NCBI GenBank assembly: GCA_032207245.1
Contig: CM063499.1
Location: 76,733,020-76,797,019, forward strand
Direction of reading: 5' to 3'
Source: Pardosa pseudoannulata
Lineage: Eukaryota; Arthropoda; Arachnida; Araneae; Lycosidae
Length of the DNA: 64,000 nt
Numbering within the stretch: position 1 is the first letter of the stretch; each line of letters begins with the position of its first letter. This document shows, piece by piece, positions 47,750 through 57,802 of this stretch. Made by a program: the position numbers and the translations under genes. The notes under the pieces were generated by a model, which saw only the letters and a list, made by a program, of their open reading frames with translations, made no database searches and had not been told where the DNA came from.

Positions 47750-49301
47750 TAAACCCTTAGAAAGAACTTTTTTATAATGTATTTTATTCACAATTTATTT
47801 CTAGTTTCATCACTCAAAAAATTTGAGATGTACATTTTTCAAAATTAGTTTTTGTCAAATAGATTTATCTTATTGCTAATTTTTAGGCATTTTTAAAAAC
47901 TTAATTCAGAAATGTTGTAGGGCATTTATTGAACATGCCTTGTATGGTTCATAATCATTAAAATAGGTTCCTCATGAGATAGGGTTATTGTCGTTATGCC
48001 GTGTATTTCAAGTAGGTCCTTATAAAATGTTACTTTGGCCCTTAGAAAGTCCTTAAAAACTCCTTAATTTTTGTTCTACAAAAACAGCGGGAATCCTGTG
48101 TTTGGCCGCGAGACTCTGCAGGTATGTGCCAGTGGTGGTCGGTAGACCGCAAGTACTGAACCGCTCCACTTGGTGGACCCCCTCTGTAGTAATAAAAAAG
48201 TAGACCATCGTGTTCCTAACAAACCAAATATTTTTATAACATAATAGTTTTCCGCTTTTTGAAATTCGGTTCTTTAGTTTTTTATTATTGTTAATCAGTT
48301 GCCTCACCAATGACGACGAATGACTGATGCGTCTGAGAACTAACTCTACAGTCTGCTTTTTGGTGGATGAGACTTCCGAAGGGCTTCCATAGCATCAGCG
48401 GGATTCGAACCCATAAAAGTTACCATTCGGTCACTATAGTATAAAAAATTCAGGTTTAATGCCATGTTATACGTAACTAATCTTATTTTTATTCTTAGAT
48501 TCTGATTGAAAACCCATAAAGTAAGGATTGTGTTCTACCTGTGAAAGTGGAATTGTGGCAAGTCTGTAGCTTGTAATAACTCTGTATATACTTTTGAAAT
48601 AAATTCTCTTTAAGAAATTATGCAGCATTGATTTTTGCATATTTCTTCAAACGGTGTATTGTTTTCTAGTTCCCAGTTGAATGACACGTTCTGATGACCA
48701 TATTAGATTTCTTTGTAATTACAGCAAACACTATTTAGTCTACATAAATTGCCAACTTAATTCACGAGATGTAGGATTATTAAATACATTACTGACGACA
48801 GCTAAAGCGTTCACGCTGTAAAACATGCATGAGAATAGAGTTCTTGCCTTCATTTTTCTAGCACTGTTAGTATTCCAGCACCCGAAAATCAGTTTCTCAA
48901 ACGGCAACATGATCATATAGAAACTGCAACCAGCTCTCCCTTCCAAATAACCTTTCTTTTATAAGTTTTTATGAAAAAGGCTCTTTAGCGGATAATGCGA
49001 AATCTGAGAACTAACGCCACCAATCGGTGGCATGGTAAAAAAATGTAGTAAACGCTTAACACTTATAGAAAGTGAAGTAACTGGACGTAGATGGACATTC
49101 TAGATACTTTTTCTTATATAATTTTAAAAGCCCTCTAACTGCTAAAAAGAATGACCTACATCAACGTCATCTATCGCCAGGTAGCATATCTTTTATAGTT
49201 TTTCAGTGTCTAGAAGCCCTCTAGTGGCCAAAATGAAAACTGACAACAACACCATCTATCGTCCATATGGTTAAAAAATTGTAGAAGCGAGGTAACTCGG
49301 T
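46434..49301. repeat. Duplicated SINE/transposon block (unit II copy)
   Basis: Collinear with 20332-23173. It has the same order: minus-strand SINE-like element (46434-46945), family F TIR element (46959-48098), second SINE-like element (48110-48455), then the ~47-bp motif repeats. Differences include a shorter (AT)n run and small indels. Minus-strand frames at 48053-48310 and 48740-48946 are not conserved as coding. Confidence 0.75.
46959..48098 (+). mobile_element. Family F TIR element (unit II copy)
   Basis: Left end CGAGGTTCCCACGG (diverged from CAGGGTTCCCACGG) and right end CAGCGGGAATCCTG. GTCCTTAAAA repeats lie inside both ends, and (AT)n at 47693-47744. Confidence 0.7.
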
Positions 49302-49340
49302 CATCAGCGAATCAACTCAATAGGAACAATATGTTACCAC

Positions 49341-49623
49341 TAGAGTTGTAAGCAGTGGAATAAACCCGAGAAAAAACCGGGTTTTTTGGAAAGGGAATTT
49401 TGAAGTATTTTGTTTACTTTTTATCATAATCGCACAAGACAATTTTTACATGTTTAGCATGAAAGTATAAGTATATTTTTCTTTTGAGAAATATCCAATA
49501 TTTTTATTATTACATAAATATTAGGCAATCTGTAGCGTCACAAAACCCATAAATCTTTATTTTTCTTGGATAATATATATACATATATATATATATATAT
49601 CTTTATAAATATATATATATATG

Positions 49624-49704
<81 letters not shown>

Positions 49705-50021
49705 AGTGCGTGTGTGTGTGTAGGAATTAGACACAAAATGCAACAGTGTCATTTGATTATTCCTTTAAATGATATATGCATTACAAAATATAATAAACTG
49801 TTATTTTAAATTTAAAGATATTTATTTTTATATTGTAAAAGGAGGGGAAAAAATTTAATATAAAGTAATTTACATAATAAAGATCTAAAATACTGTATAT
49901 AATTATTATATTAGCCATTCAAATTGAAGCAACCAGTTATGCGTTTGATAAGACTAACAGGGTAATTAATTACATAAGTACTACTATAAAATCATTTAAA
50001 TGTTTATTACTATTATTTCTT

Positions 50022-50086
<65 letters not shown>

Positions 50087-50259
50087 TAAATTTAAAAAAA
50101 ATCTCTTGGAAATAATATGCTAGTTCTTAAATAGCCACTGTTGAAAAAATAAATGTAAACATTGGTAAAATGATTTTCTTCCCAAAATTCCGGGTTTATT
50201 CCCCAAAATTCCCGGGTTTATTTCCACCTCTTCAAAATTCCGGGTTTTTTACATCTCTA
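49341..50259 (+). mobile_element. hAT-like non-autonomous element (919 bp)
   Basis: The left end TAGAGTTGTAA and the reverse complement of the right end TAGAGATGTAA match at 10 of 11 bases. The 8-bp flanks GTTACCAC (49333-49340) and GTCACCAC (50260-50267) differ at one base, the duplication length of hAT elements. Repeats of AAACCCGGG type lie near both ends. The interior is mostly (AT)n (49571-49702, 50026-50083) without coding. Confidence 0.75.
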
Positions 50260-50267
50260 GTCACCAC

Positions 50268-51029
50268 ATTTTAGTCAGATTCTTTGCTCTCGTTCTTCAT
50301 TGCTGCTTTGAATGCCAAAGAATAAGAGTAATCAAAGCACAATTCTTCGGGGGAAAAAAAGACAACCGTAATAACTGTGGGAAGCACTGGTGACTCCCAC
50401 CACGAAAACTGCTTCGAGCCTGATTTTTATAACTCATTTTATCTGCTGCAAATAATATTTTAGCATATTGATAAGCTTACTGGCCTATTCTTTCGCATTA
50501 GCGTGCAGTTAACATGAGAAAGAAGTTAACTATCGTCATAAAAAAAATAATAAAAACGCTTAAATTACAACTCTAAGCATCTCCAACTGAACTAAACTTA
50601 ACAGAAATGAACTCTTACTGGAGGGGGAGGGGGGGTACAACCTGTTAAACACATCTTCCAACTGAACTCATATTTGGGAAAAACACAGCATGACATACGC
50701 CAACAAGCCCTACAAGATGCAAGTTCAACTGGATTCTCTGGGCCGAGGCAACACCTAAAGAGAGTAGGCCTGAGCACAGTTTACCAGAAAATGTAATGAC
50801 GTAGTGACATTAGGCTGACAACATTCTGTTACTCTGACCAGAAACTTCCAAGTTATCACTTTTCCAATTATTTCCGCCGCCAAATGCAAAATCAACATAT
50901 ATGTAAGGAATATGCGTATTGGCAACGTTGGCAGAATTCGTTTCCTGAGCGGGGGATATGAGAGTTCCTTTGTGCTTACTCGGAGTATGCGAATTCAATT
51001 CCTGTATATTTCGGTTAATTTTTTTAATA
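50268..51029. other. Intergenic, no gene seen
   Basis: Slightly less AT-rich, no recognisable element. A minus-strand 62-codon frame (50810-50998) has no known motif. Confidence 0.45.
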
Positions 51030-51195
51030 ATGCTGTTTAAATGTATTGTTCCTATTTGTAAAAGTAATTATGACTCGGAAGGTAGCAAAAAATCAGTTTT
51101 CTCGTTTCCAAAAAAAAAAGAAATTTTGTGACAAAAGTGGATTAATTCGATTCCTATAAAAGCCTGACTGTGAACAAGAATTGTCATTAAAGTAA
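51030..51195 (+). pseudogene. THAP-domain remnant
   Basis: From the ATG at 51030 the frame reads MLFKCIVPICKSNYDSEG, then KKSVFSFPKKKEIL, stop, QKWINSI. C-x-VP-x-C, then FPK and a downstream W are landmarks of the first half of a THAP zinc-finger domain (C-x2-4-C...W...C-x2-H). A TGA interrupts between FPK and W. A frame change would be needed for the following TVNKNCH, which resembles the segment before the last C/H pair. GTAAAC at 51191 could be a former splice donor. THAP domains occur in cellular regulators and in P-element-type transposases; which one this was cannot be told. Confidence 0.5.
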
Positions 51196-53107
51196 ACTCT
51201 ATTGTTATTTACAATTTTTAAGCATAAGATATAAGATTAAACCCCTACTTAAAAAGTAGTTTTACAGCAATTAAAGTTTTTTTACAGTTACTCTAGATTA
51301 TAGACAGTACTTTTGTTTCGACTAACGTGGATGAAGAAATTTGACGAATAAATAAGAATATTCTTTGTTTTTTCACATATATATTACAAATTATTCAATT
51401 ATTAAAAATGTAGTTTGTCATAAATAAATAATACTAGCAAATTTTACAATGCAATATTACAATTTCTTTAGAATAAACTACTTAAGTAAAATTATGCTAA
51501 AAACATGTGAAATATCGTATTTTTTTCTAAATTGAGTAAAAAGGAACAGTTCAAAATATAATGTAGTATAAACTTTTATATCATTAAAACGTCATTTAGA
51601 ATTAGATATTTTGATAATAAATTGATTAATGTTTGATATTTGAAAAATATTCCTACCTGTATAGACGGTTGAAATTTTTGTATTTTCATTTGTAAAGCAA
51701 CTAAAAAAATATAGTAATTATATATTATATATCATTGAAGTTGACATTTGGATGTAACCCTTTTAATACTTTAAAAAGTATAGTGAATTTCTGTTTAGAT
51801 AATTATTTTATAACATTTTACAAAAACTGTTTTATTTGTAACACACTAAAGTACTGTACGTCTCTTGTTAGGAAAGAGGAAAAAGTATTATCAAAAGCCA
51901 TTGAACAGAGCTTAAAATTTGTAGAAAAATCCAAATGTATTTCGAATACTATGGCAGAACTTTCAATTTGTGTATCCCAAAACGAACTGAATAACTATTA
52001 GACATTTTTGGATATGAAGATTAATATATTCTTTGCACATATAGTTACCAAATCCATAAATAACTTCTTCCGTTTGTATTGATAAAAATTTATCTGTATC
52101 AGTGTTTTTTAACAATACAAAGTTCAACAAAAGAGGTCAGTATAACTTTCCCTGTGTTTTTACTGACTTAAAATCTATATTTCATGTGTTAATTACTTAG
52201 GTTAATACTCATAGGTTGTATATTGTAAATGATTTTAATATATCTTGAACAAATTTTCTTAAGTATGTTATGTGTATTTTCATTGTGTATGTATCAAGTT
52301 ATCAAGTGTAAAGAAATAAAGTTAAAGTCTAATTTTTTATTAATAGAATTATTAATCTGTTAATCAATAATGAAATTTTCATTCTCGTTTTTAACATCAA
52401 ATGTAAAAAAAAATTCTGATTTTGTTTTGTTTTTGAGAAATAAAATTTCATTTAAATGTATGTTTTTTTTTTTTTTTACCTTATTTAGTACAGTGTTTAC
52501 TTATGGTTTTGCTCTTCAAAACTCGGGGAAATTTTTTTACTTGAAGTTAGATGAAATAGTTTTAAATATATTTCCTGGATTAAATGTAGAAATTTCTTAA
52601 AATTTTATGAATGTATATCTAAGTAGTAGAAGAAGCATAAATAATAAAATTCTAGGATGTTTTATTTTTCTTTTAAAAGTATAAACATATTTAAATAAGT
52701 GTTTTCTTTTTTTAAATAATTTATAACTCTCCATTTGACATTTAATGCACTATCCATATTTTAGATAAAGTATGTTAATATCCTGATTATGGGGATGATA
52801 AGTGTTATTCTGAAAATCTGGAAGGATTATAATTTGTGCTAGAGTTAATACTTTTTTATTATAGAATTCAAATTTAGAGTGTATATGTTTTACAAATGTG
52901 TGTTATTTTAGGCGTAATTGATAGACTAAACAAAAAGCAATACATTCTGTGTCTGAGAACGGTTAATGTTAATCAAAACAACTGAAATTTGCTATAAATA
53001 ATTGCCAGTAAATAATAAATCAAATTTTTGGTGTCGTTAAAACTACAGCTTCAAGTGAATGGCTTTGATAGTCAGCCTAATCTCGTGACGTTACAGTGAG
53101 TGTGCTC
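51196..53107. other. AT-rich stretch with two short open frames, no recognised gene
   Basis: Contains an 88-codon plus-strand frame at 51735-52001 (MKLTFGCNPFNTL..., ending NELNNY) and a 76-codon frame at 52370-52600. Neither shows a domain I recognise. The first could belong with the THAP relic upstream, but nothing shows this. A poly-T run lies at 52463-52478. Confidence 0.35.
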
Positions 53108-53133
53108 GGGGCCATCGTGATCACGATGGCCCC
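53108..53133. repeat. Perfect 26-bp GC-rich palindrome
   Basis: GGGGCCATCGTGA followed directly by its reverse complement, in AT-rich surroundings. The flanks carry a direct repeat GTGTGCTC (53100 and about 53135). It is unusual but of unknown meaning. Confidence 0.9.
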
Positions 53134-53167
53134 GGTGTGCTCAGGCCTTCTCTGTTGATCCGGCCCT

Positions 53168-53325
53168 ACGGCGATTTCACGCAGTATCGCAAATCTCAAT
53201 TTATGACAATTTTATCTTTAGTTTCAAACCGAAAGGCAGTTTATTGTTTGTCTATTAGCTGTTGTAAAGATTAAAATGAATGGGAAGGGCATTATAGTAG
53301 TTCGTGACGTTGCAACAAATTGCTC
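53168..53325 (+). repeat. Short duplicated block (unit II copy)
   Basis: Matches 24025-24180: GCGATTTCACGCAGTA, 'tttagtttcaaa', 'gggcattatagtagttcgtgacg'. It supports collinearity of units I and II on the far side of the SINE/transposon block. Confidence 0.6.
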
Positions 53326-54032
53326 TATTCCATGGGGATCTAAGGTTGAGGTGAAGTAAACATATCTTTAATGTGGCAACGCCAAAATACTGTATCTCGT
53401 TTGGCAAGTGGCAACAGCATATGCTGTTCTTCAAATCTAAACAATATCCTCAGTCTGAATAAAATTTTCAACCTTCACGATATCCGATTTAATAAAGTCA
53501 TTTTACCAATATAGAATTCTAGTTTATGACATTTTTGCTCAGGTAATCTCAAACTGTAAATTAATCTTGGGTATTATGCTATGATTGCATATTGTATTTC
53601 TCTGTATTGCTTGGGTTGTTTGTAGAATAACGACCGAATTATTTGCTGAAAACGTTAATGTAACTGTTTCTTTAGGAAATTGTTTGTTTTAATTACAACT
53701 AGTAAAAGTTGGTATTCTTCAGATAGGTCAGTATATTTAGAATTTAGTCTGTATTTTATGTCATTATGTTTATTGCATTTGTTTGTATTTTAATTTTATT
53801 TTTCTAAAATTATTTTAAAATGATAACATTGTAAGAAACTGAAATGTGTGTAAAAAAAGCTAGAGAAATTTTTTAAAATGTTTGTGTGTAAGAGAAAGAA
53901 ATTCAATTTTTTTCTGCATATGAATCTTTATAGTATGGTTTATAGATGTATTTCTTTAGATTGAATATTTTTCTTATTTTGCTATTTATTAGTAAGTTGC
54001 TATATGTTTTCCCTTTCCTATTGTAATATACG
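53326..54032. other. Intergenic, no gene seen
   Basis: AT-rich with no recognisable coding or element ends. Confidence 0.45.
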
Positions 54033-54210
54033 CCGAACAATGGCCGATTGGTTAGGGTGCTGGCCATTGGTACCGGAGTTCGTGGGTTCGAATCCCACAG
54101 TGGCATGAACTTTCGTAGCCGTTCGGAATCGTCATTAAACTGTAGGTCCCGGTCTCATTAGCCCTCGTGTTGCAAAAAGTAGACCGTAGCACTCCAAACC
54201 AAACCAACCT
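54033..54210 (+). repeat. tRNA-derived SINE, best preserved copy
   Basis: TGGCCGATTGGTTAGGGTGC (A-box region), then GTGGGTTCGAATCCCAC (B-box region with a paired T arm). The body 'ctttcgtagccgttcggaatcg', 'cattagccctcgtgttgc' and 'agcactccaaaccaaacc' follows. The absence of a proper acceptor stem and the attached body rule out a tRNA gene. Confidence 0.8.
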
Positions 54211-54257
54211 ATTATAATATACAAGACTTATCAATATTTACGTATGCAATTTTTACT

Positions 54258-55736
54258 GTATAATCTTTATATACAATGTTTAGTATATATTGTTTCTGTC
54301 AAATTGTACATAAGAAAGAAGGTGGAGTTATTTGAAATACCTTCCACGCTTAGAAATATTTTTTCAGTGTTATCAATTATCACATCTTAGAACTAAACTT
54401 ATCAAATTTGGCCGTTTCCAAGTTTATGGGGCCCCTGGAGCCCAGTTCAGTATGGATGCCAAGCATGGGAGATATCGCCAAATTCTAGAACCCTATTTTC
54501 TGGCAAACCTTGCTCTTCTTTTTGGATTCTTCCCCCTCCCTAAAAATGGTGGGAGTGTCAATCGGCACCTTTATTTTAGGGTATTGGGAGAAATGACACG
54601 TGATTTGATTATCTGACCTTTATTGGTTCTTGTAACTAACAATACTCTAAGACCGCTGAATATGGATTTTCTAGCGTCCATTTCTGCTGTGCTCTGAAGG
54701 TTTGTCCATTTTGTCTGAGCTCTTATAATTTTTTTTCGTTTCTTAAATTTAATACCAGAGCTCACACCAATACAATTATGGGCTTGTGGAGATCAATTAA
54801 GAGATCCCTCCGCACAGTTCGCAAGTGTGAAAATCAATTTGATTCGTATCTTTGTGAATTTATGTGAAGGAAAATGAAAGAAAATCCGCAAGATGCTTTT
54901 CAGGATTTTTTAAATCGATCAAATGTGTATATCCCTGAACAACTCAGGATACTTTAATTAGGTTAGCACTTTATATGTTATGCTTAATTGTGGAAGAATA
55001 ACATTTGATGTTCTATTTCACATTTATATTTTTTTATTTACTGCTTTTTGAACTTTATTCAAAATTGTGTCTTAACTTAATACAAAATGAAGAAGAAATA
55101 TATTTAAAATATATTATTTTATAGTGTATTACATTGTTAAAAGTGATACTCTAAGTAATAAAATAATTTTATTACGACCATCTACTGTTATTGTTACAGA
55201 AGATCAAGGGGAGCTTTACCTCACTTAAAAAAAAAAAAAAATCATTTTACTCCCCTTTCTTCAGAATTTAAGCTAAAAATTTATTATTTATTTAAAACAT
55301 TTACTCCATTTTTATATTTCCATTTTAAGCTAATAATTTCTAGAAGTAATTTGTATGGTACTTTATTTTTTAATCTTTTGATTGTTTTAAAATAATTTCA
55401 TTAAATAGCAACAGTATTTTATAAATATAACTAAATGTTTTATAAGCATAATTGCCTAAATGTAACCAACTAATGCTTATATTTTGCTTAATTTGCACTT
55501 ATTGCAAAGATTCAGGAATGTTTAGTTCAATAAACAATACAAAAGCACTTTTAATTACATTAAAAACTCAAATTTAAATTTGTATTCATCTTAACAAAAT
55601 TTCAAACCTTTTTTTTTCTTTTTCAAAATGTGGTTTGAAATTAAGTATAAATTTAATACACAAATTGTAAACATCACTTGGCTACAATTTGGCAATCACT
55701 TGTACAAAAATAGAGCCAAAAATATGGCGCCATGGA
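54258..55736 (+). repeat. End block of unit II
   Basis: 54258-54456 matches 29576-29777. 54457-54990 is the single copy of the arm that forms the palindrome in unit I. 54990-55735 is found inverted at 29800-30585. The block ends at ACCCCGGAACTTGG, where unit III begins. Frames at 54332-54616 and 54571-54765 are not conserved as coding. Confidence 0.75.
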
Positions 55737-55900
55737 CCCCGGAACTTGGAATTTACCACCAAATTAGTAGAGTGCTGTTGTTTAGCATCAGAATAAGAGG
55801 GTTCAAATCTCACAGTAGCAAGGATGTTGATAGCAATAAGACTTTTTAAAAGTAATAGGTTGTGGACTTATTAATCCTTGTGTAGCAAAAAAGAAAAAAA
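55737..55900 (+). repeat. tRNA-derived SINE-like sequence at unit III start
   Basis: Same as 1-165 with few differences (TACCACC for TACTACC). Confidence 0.55.
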
Positions 55901-56677
55901 AATCATTGCACTTTAAACTAAATAAAACCAATATCTATATTTTCGTGAACTAAAATTGGGATATCATGTAGATCTTGTCTGTTTAGTCTCTGGTATTTCT
56001 GGAAAATATATAAAAATTTACCATTAGCAAGAGGGTTAAAAAAAAATTTTTTTTTAAGAAAAAGATTTCTTCAATTGTAGGTTCAGTGTGGTTTAGACAC
56101 ACTATCATCACAATTTTTTTTTTTTTTTTTTACATTTTGTGCATTTGGTTTCTAGTCTTGTCTTGCTCTTAAGATGCCTCCCTAGCAAATGCTCAGTTGG
56201 TCCATCTAAATTGGTTTCTATCATTCTCTACCATTCTTCATCATGTCAGTTTTGGTCTATCACACTTTCTTCTTACCTATGTCTCAGGGATAGTCACTTG
56301 TGAGAGTTCATTTGCAGATATTCTTAAAATGTGTCAAATCGATTTCCATCTTTAATTTCTTTTTGTCCAGGATCCCTCACTTTCATAAAAGTAAGAACTT
56401 GCACTCTGCTCATTTTATTGAATAATAATTACATAGTTATGTGTTATATTGTTATATTACAAAATATTGTTGTCTATAATTATGATTATAATTTTATATC
56501 AGTAATTGAAAACTATTCAAGCTTGGAATAACATACATAATCATAAAATTTTGTAAGTCTTAGTAATATAGAGAAGAAAAAATTTAGAAGGGGTAGCTTT
56601 ATAATTACTGTTCTGTCCTCAAAATCTGAAATATCAATGTTAAAATATCATTTTTATGATTAATTGAACATATTATG
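55901..56677. other. Non-coding block, no gene seen
   Basis: Matches 166-944, including the same 66-codon frame (56331-56531), which is identical only because the DNA is duplicated. Confidence 0.55.
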
Positions 56678-57422
56678 CATGGTTTCCGCACACCTGGAAA
56701 ATCATGGATTTAGACAATGGATTAATTTTGTCATGGAAAGTCTTGATTTTTCAAGTAAATAGTAAAAGTCATGTTTCCGCTAAACTACCGATTAAAAAAA
56801 AAAGCATTGAATTGTTTAATTCTGTTTTTATTTGTCATGTGGCTGAAGTTACTGAGTATGCTATTTATGTATTATCCTATCGACCATATTGCCAAGTAAA
56901 ATTTGTTCACCAAGGAAACTCATAGCAAGAAAGCTTAATGGGTGGTTAAATGTATATTATTCTGGTTTTTTCTTAAATTGTAGATTAAAATTTTATTAAT
57001 AATTATTTTTTAATAAAAATTAGTTAAGATTTTTGCACAATATATAAGTTTATCTCTAGGGATATTGTATATAAACATTATATGGTTATATTTGGCTATT
57101 ATTCATGGTCACCTGGATAATACCAAATTGGAAACATTTTGATTGAAAAATTGCTATATGATTAAATTTAGGTATGTAGATACAACAATTTATTTTTATG
57201 TATGTGAGTTTATTAACACTTATAAAGTAAGTTTATAGTTTTTTTATGATAAAATTCCTGTAATTTCTCTAAAAGCATATATTTTATTTATATGTACATC
57301 AGAAGTTTTATTCATATATACTTTAACGAAAGCTTTTTAAAGTCATGGAAAATAATCCGCTAAATCAGGGAAAGTCATGAAAAGTCATGGATTTGAAAAA
57401 TCTTATTTCGGCAGATATCCTG
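56678..57422 (+). mobile_element. Family C TIR element
   Basis: Same insertion as 945-1696: CATGGTTTCCGC left, GGCAGATATCCTG right, ATTATG on both sides (56672-56677, 57423-57428). Confidence 0.8.
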
Positions 57423-57802
57423 ATTATGGCTTGTGTGTATATATTTATATGTATGTGCATGTTAGCGTAACAGTTTAAATTTTTCTTTAATAATCAGTCT
57501 GTTAAATAATATATATTCATTAACTATTCATATGGTACCTCTGTTCCAGTTATATTGTTATAATACTTAAATCTTTTTTTCTTTTTCTTTCTTAGGTATG
57601 TTAAGAATTTTTAAAGAAATTGCAGTATATATTTGCCACTGTATATGTTTGACATTTTTATGAAGGAAAAAGACTATGCTCCTTAGTTGTCCATATTTTC
57701 TTGGAGAAAATTCAAGTGACATAGATACATTGATTCTGTTTTCTGGCTTTAAGATATATAGATCTGTGGTTAGCAGAGGCAGATTTAATAAGAGTAATTA
57801 TT

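Larger units (their letters stand above)
32682..55736 (+). repeat. Segmental duplication unit II
   Basis: Second tandem unit (23 kb), holding the intact zinc-finger gene. It lacks the TTATT TIR element, the A3/pogo segment, the 24307-type element and the palindrome of unit I. It has instead Merlin-type elements, a hAT-like element and a THAP relic. It therefore serves as the empty-site reference for several unit I insertions. Confidence 0.8.

Noticed and set aside
49621..49809. Frame of alternating YIYIYI in (AT)n/(GTAT)n
   Set aside because: It is a microsatellite artefact; the same applies to 28543-28731.
54033..54106. Possible tRNA gene
   Set aside because: A- and B-box-like sequences and a T arm are present, but the acceptor stem does not pair and a SINE body follows directly.
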